From Elusimicrobia bacterium RIFOXYA2_FULL_47_53 (GTDB lineage Bacteria > Elusimicrobiota > Endomicrobiia > Endomicrobiales > XYA2-FULL-47-53): DNA of 64,000 nt. Shown here in pieces: positions 62,696-64,000 of this stretch. The DNA lies in assembly GCA_001800315.1 (NCBI GenBank), contig MGVE01000011.1, forward strand, positions 68,851-132,850. Direction: 5' to 3'. Made by a program: the position numbers and the translations under genes. The notes below the pieces were generated by a model. The model did not search any database, was not told the origin of the DNA, and saw only the letters and a list, made by a program, of their open reading frames with translations. Numbering within the stretch: position 1 is the first letter of the stretch; each line of letters opens with the position of its first letter.

Positions 62696-64000
62696 ATGAA
62701 AAAATTAAGTATAGCACTATTTGCATTATTTATAAGCTTTCAAGTTAATGCCTTTGATAGGGTAAAAGCAGTTCAATATATCGATCTATGGTGGAACTCT
62801 GACCTTGATAATGATGGTATTCACGAGAATATAAATTACCCGTACGGTCAATACTATGATTCTGGTGGTGATTGTGCTAATTTTGGATCTCAGGTACTAA
62901 TTGCTGGCGGATTGAAATTTGGAACTGAAGGCAGTGGGGCAGGGGGGACAATTACTTTAGCAGAAAATCTAAGAAATTATTTGAAAAGTAAATACCAAAG
63001 CATTGAATCGCCAAATATTTTTTCTGAAATATCCGAGAGCGATATCATTTTTTGGACGAATCATGATTCTTTGCCTGACGCTGATCATACAATGGAAGTT
63101 CGTACTCGAGTGGCTGAACAGGTTGCCACCGCTTCGCACGATAATGACAGAAATGGGTTAAACCTTTCTGGGGACAACCCTTACAATTTTCTTCCTGTTG
63201 GAGCTCAGCTGGCTTTTCTCCATATTTATGATTCACCGGTAGTCAAACAAGTACTAATATCTCAAGTAGAACGGATAAAATATCACGGTTACCTAAAGTC
63301 TTCTGACAATACACTTATTACAGAAGTTTGTGAACCGGTTAATGTTGGAGAAATCACAATAATAATAAAATTTGATTGCCAGATGGAAACAAATATTGGC
63401 GAGTCCGATATTTGTTTTAGCATCAATGATTCAGAAATTGTTCATCGATTTTCTGATATAGTGTGGGAAGATGCTTTTACTTTGAGCGCCAAATATGACA
63501 TTCCAAAAAATATGTATTCTGAGTACGATGGTGAAAATGTAATTAAAATTGTTGCTAAAGGGAATGATCATAGTATGACGGATATAGATTGTAACTTGAC
63601 TGAGTACACCCCTGGGCCAAACACAATGCATAAATTTATCATTGCCACCAAAGACACTGATGATGACGGTGATCCCGACTATTCGGACGCAGATGACGAC
63701 AATGACGGCATACCTGATGAGAAAGACCCGTTTGCCTGGAGCGTTAACGACAGCAATAACAACGGCGTTGACGACGCCATTGATGCCGAGATAGAAAGCA
63801 GGAAGCCGATTTATGTCAGGCTGCGCGGCGGCGGTGTATCATCGTCAAGGACCTACGGCGACAGTTCGTATGCCGGCGCGAGCTATCCTGTGACAGCGTG
63901 GGGCCAGCAGGCGAGCGGCGGCGGGCTTAACTCGGGGACATGTGATATGCCTATGTCGGTTAATTCCGGTATTTCACTTACAGCCAGCTGTATAGGCGGA
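62696..64000 (+). CDS. Secreted amidase_6-type protein fused to a conserved body, 3' end outside window
   Basis: The frame is open from the ATG at 62696 to the window edge, 435 codons. Residues 1-19 are a signal peptide (MKKLSIALFALFISFQVNA). Residues 20-180 look like the amidase_6 (putative amidase) domain: FDRVKAVQYIDLWW, the nucleophile-type C60 in SGGDCANFGSQVLIAGG, SDIIFWTNHDSLPDADHTME with H131, and SHDNDRNGLNL. A beta-rich part follows. Residues about 320-365 are Asp-rich Ca-binding repeats (DTDDDGDPDYSDADDDNDG). Then comes the body YVRLRGGGVSSSRTYGDSSY, shared with the remnant at 61.4 kb. The body is GC-rich and the rest AT-rich, so this looks like a chimera. It may cleave peptidoglycan or peptide amides. 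Confidence 0.72.
   Translation, partial: MKKLSIALFALFISFQVNAFDRVKAVQYIDLWWNSDLDNDGIHENINYPYGQYYDSGGDCANFGSQVLIAGGLKFGTEGSGAGGTITLAENLRNYLKSKYQSIESPNIFSEISESDIIFWTNHDSLPDADHTMEVRTRVAEQVATASHDNDRNGLNLSGDNPYNFLPVGAQLAFLHIYDSPVVKQVLISQVERIKYHGYLKSSDNTLITEVCEPVNVGEITIIIKFDCQMETNIGESDICFSINDSEIVHRFSDIVWEDAFTLSAKYDIPKNMYSEYDGENVIKIVAKGNDHSMTDIDCNLTEYTPGPNTMHKFIIATKDTDDDGDPDYSDADDDNDGIPDEKDPFAWSVNDSNNNGVDDAIDAEIESRKPIYVRLRGGGVSSSRTYGDSSYAGASYPVTAWGQQASGGGLNSGTCDMPMSVNSGISLTASCIGG
63851..64000 (+). repeat. 150-base direct repeat, copy B
   Basis: The second copy of the repeat at 61415-61564. It lies in frame in the amidase_6-type gene and is cut by the window edge. Of the 6 differences from copy A, three are silent. 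Confidence 0.92.

Overview
The window is about 64 kb of a bacterial chromosome, and every supported gene lies on the + strand. It is almost entirely housekeeping genes in tightly packed operons with many 1-4 base stop/start overlaps. Two accessory patches interrupt it, at about 26.1-28.8 kb and from 61.2 kb to the right edge. The cell looks diderm: there is a LolA lipoprotein carrier, an RseP protease and a MurE with the DNPR motif of meso-diaminopimelate ligases. Promoters are textbook sigma-70 (TTGACA/TATAAT, often extended -10). Gene content and order (dnaK-dnaJ-rsmE-mtaB, dnaG-rpoD, rpsB-tsf-pyrH-frr-uppS-cdsA-dxr-rseP-ispG, Rex, a small histone-fold protein) suggest a little-cultured diderm lineage of the Elusimicrobiota/Omnitrophota kind. 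That placement is a guess from gene content.

Layout. 1-11.3 kb: the 3' part of dnaK, dnaJ, rsmE, mtaB, a HIT hydrolase, rpsU, a NIF3-family protein, dnaG, rpoD, two tRNAs, a zinc-ribbon coiled-coil protein and RNase HI. 11.26-12.0 kb: RNase P RNA and a half-length TauE-type membrane protein. 12.1-23.3 kb: a palindromic repeat, then a dcw cluster (mraZ, rsmH, ftsL, ftsI, murE, murF, mraY, murD, ftsW, murG) behind a strong promoter with 10-base-spaced AGTGK boxes that fit an MraZ operator. surE and uvrB follow where murC/ftsQAZ would often be.

26.1-28.8 kb is an accessory island. A Y1/HUH (RAYT-type) transposase gene sits between perfect 24-base inverted repeats. The right end of the element cuts off a barnase-like RNase domain, which is followed by an intact barstar-like gene. 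Farther on is an RHS/YD-repeat remnant that contains half of the same palindromic repeat seen near 12.1 kb. This looks like the debris of a polymorphic-toxin locus.

28.8-43.0 kb: nadC-birA-nitroreductase-LUD-rex, a 59-residue histone-fold protein, then translation and envelope/isoprenoid genes (rpsB to ispG, with a small ferredoxin that could feed IspG), greA and proS. 43.1-50.3 kb: rimP-nusA-infB-rbfA-nrnA-truB-ribF, with an intrinsic-terminator-like hairpin right at the transcription start. 50.3-61.1 kb: rpsO and pnp (with a 24-pair leader hairpin), a biotin carrier protein, ftsK, lolA, rodZ, rimO, pgsA, pgpA, an MBL-fold hydrolase and xerD.

61.2-64.0 kb is a second accessory patch: a frameshifted secreted-protein remnant, an AT-rich secreted HEAT-like gene, and an AT-rich gene running off the window. 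That last gene encodes a signal peptide, an amidase_6-type (Cys/His) domain, Ca-binding-type repeats and then a GC-rich body. The last 150 bases of the window match 150 bases of the upstream remnant at about 96 percent. The arrangement suggests N-terminal cassette exchange on a shared secreted-protein body and is the best candidate here for an undescribed system.
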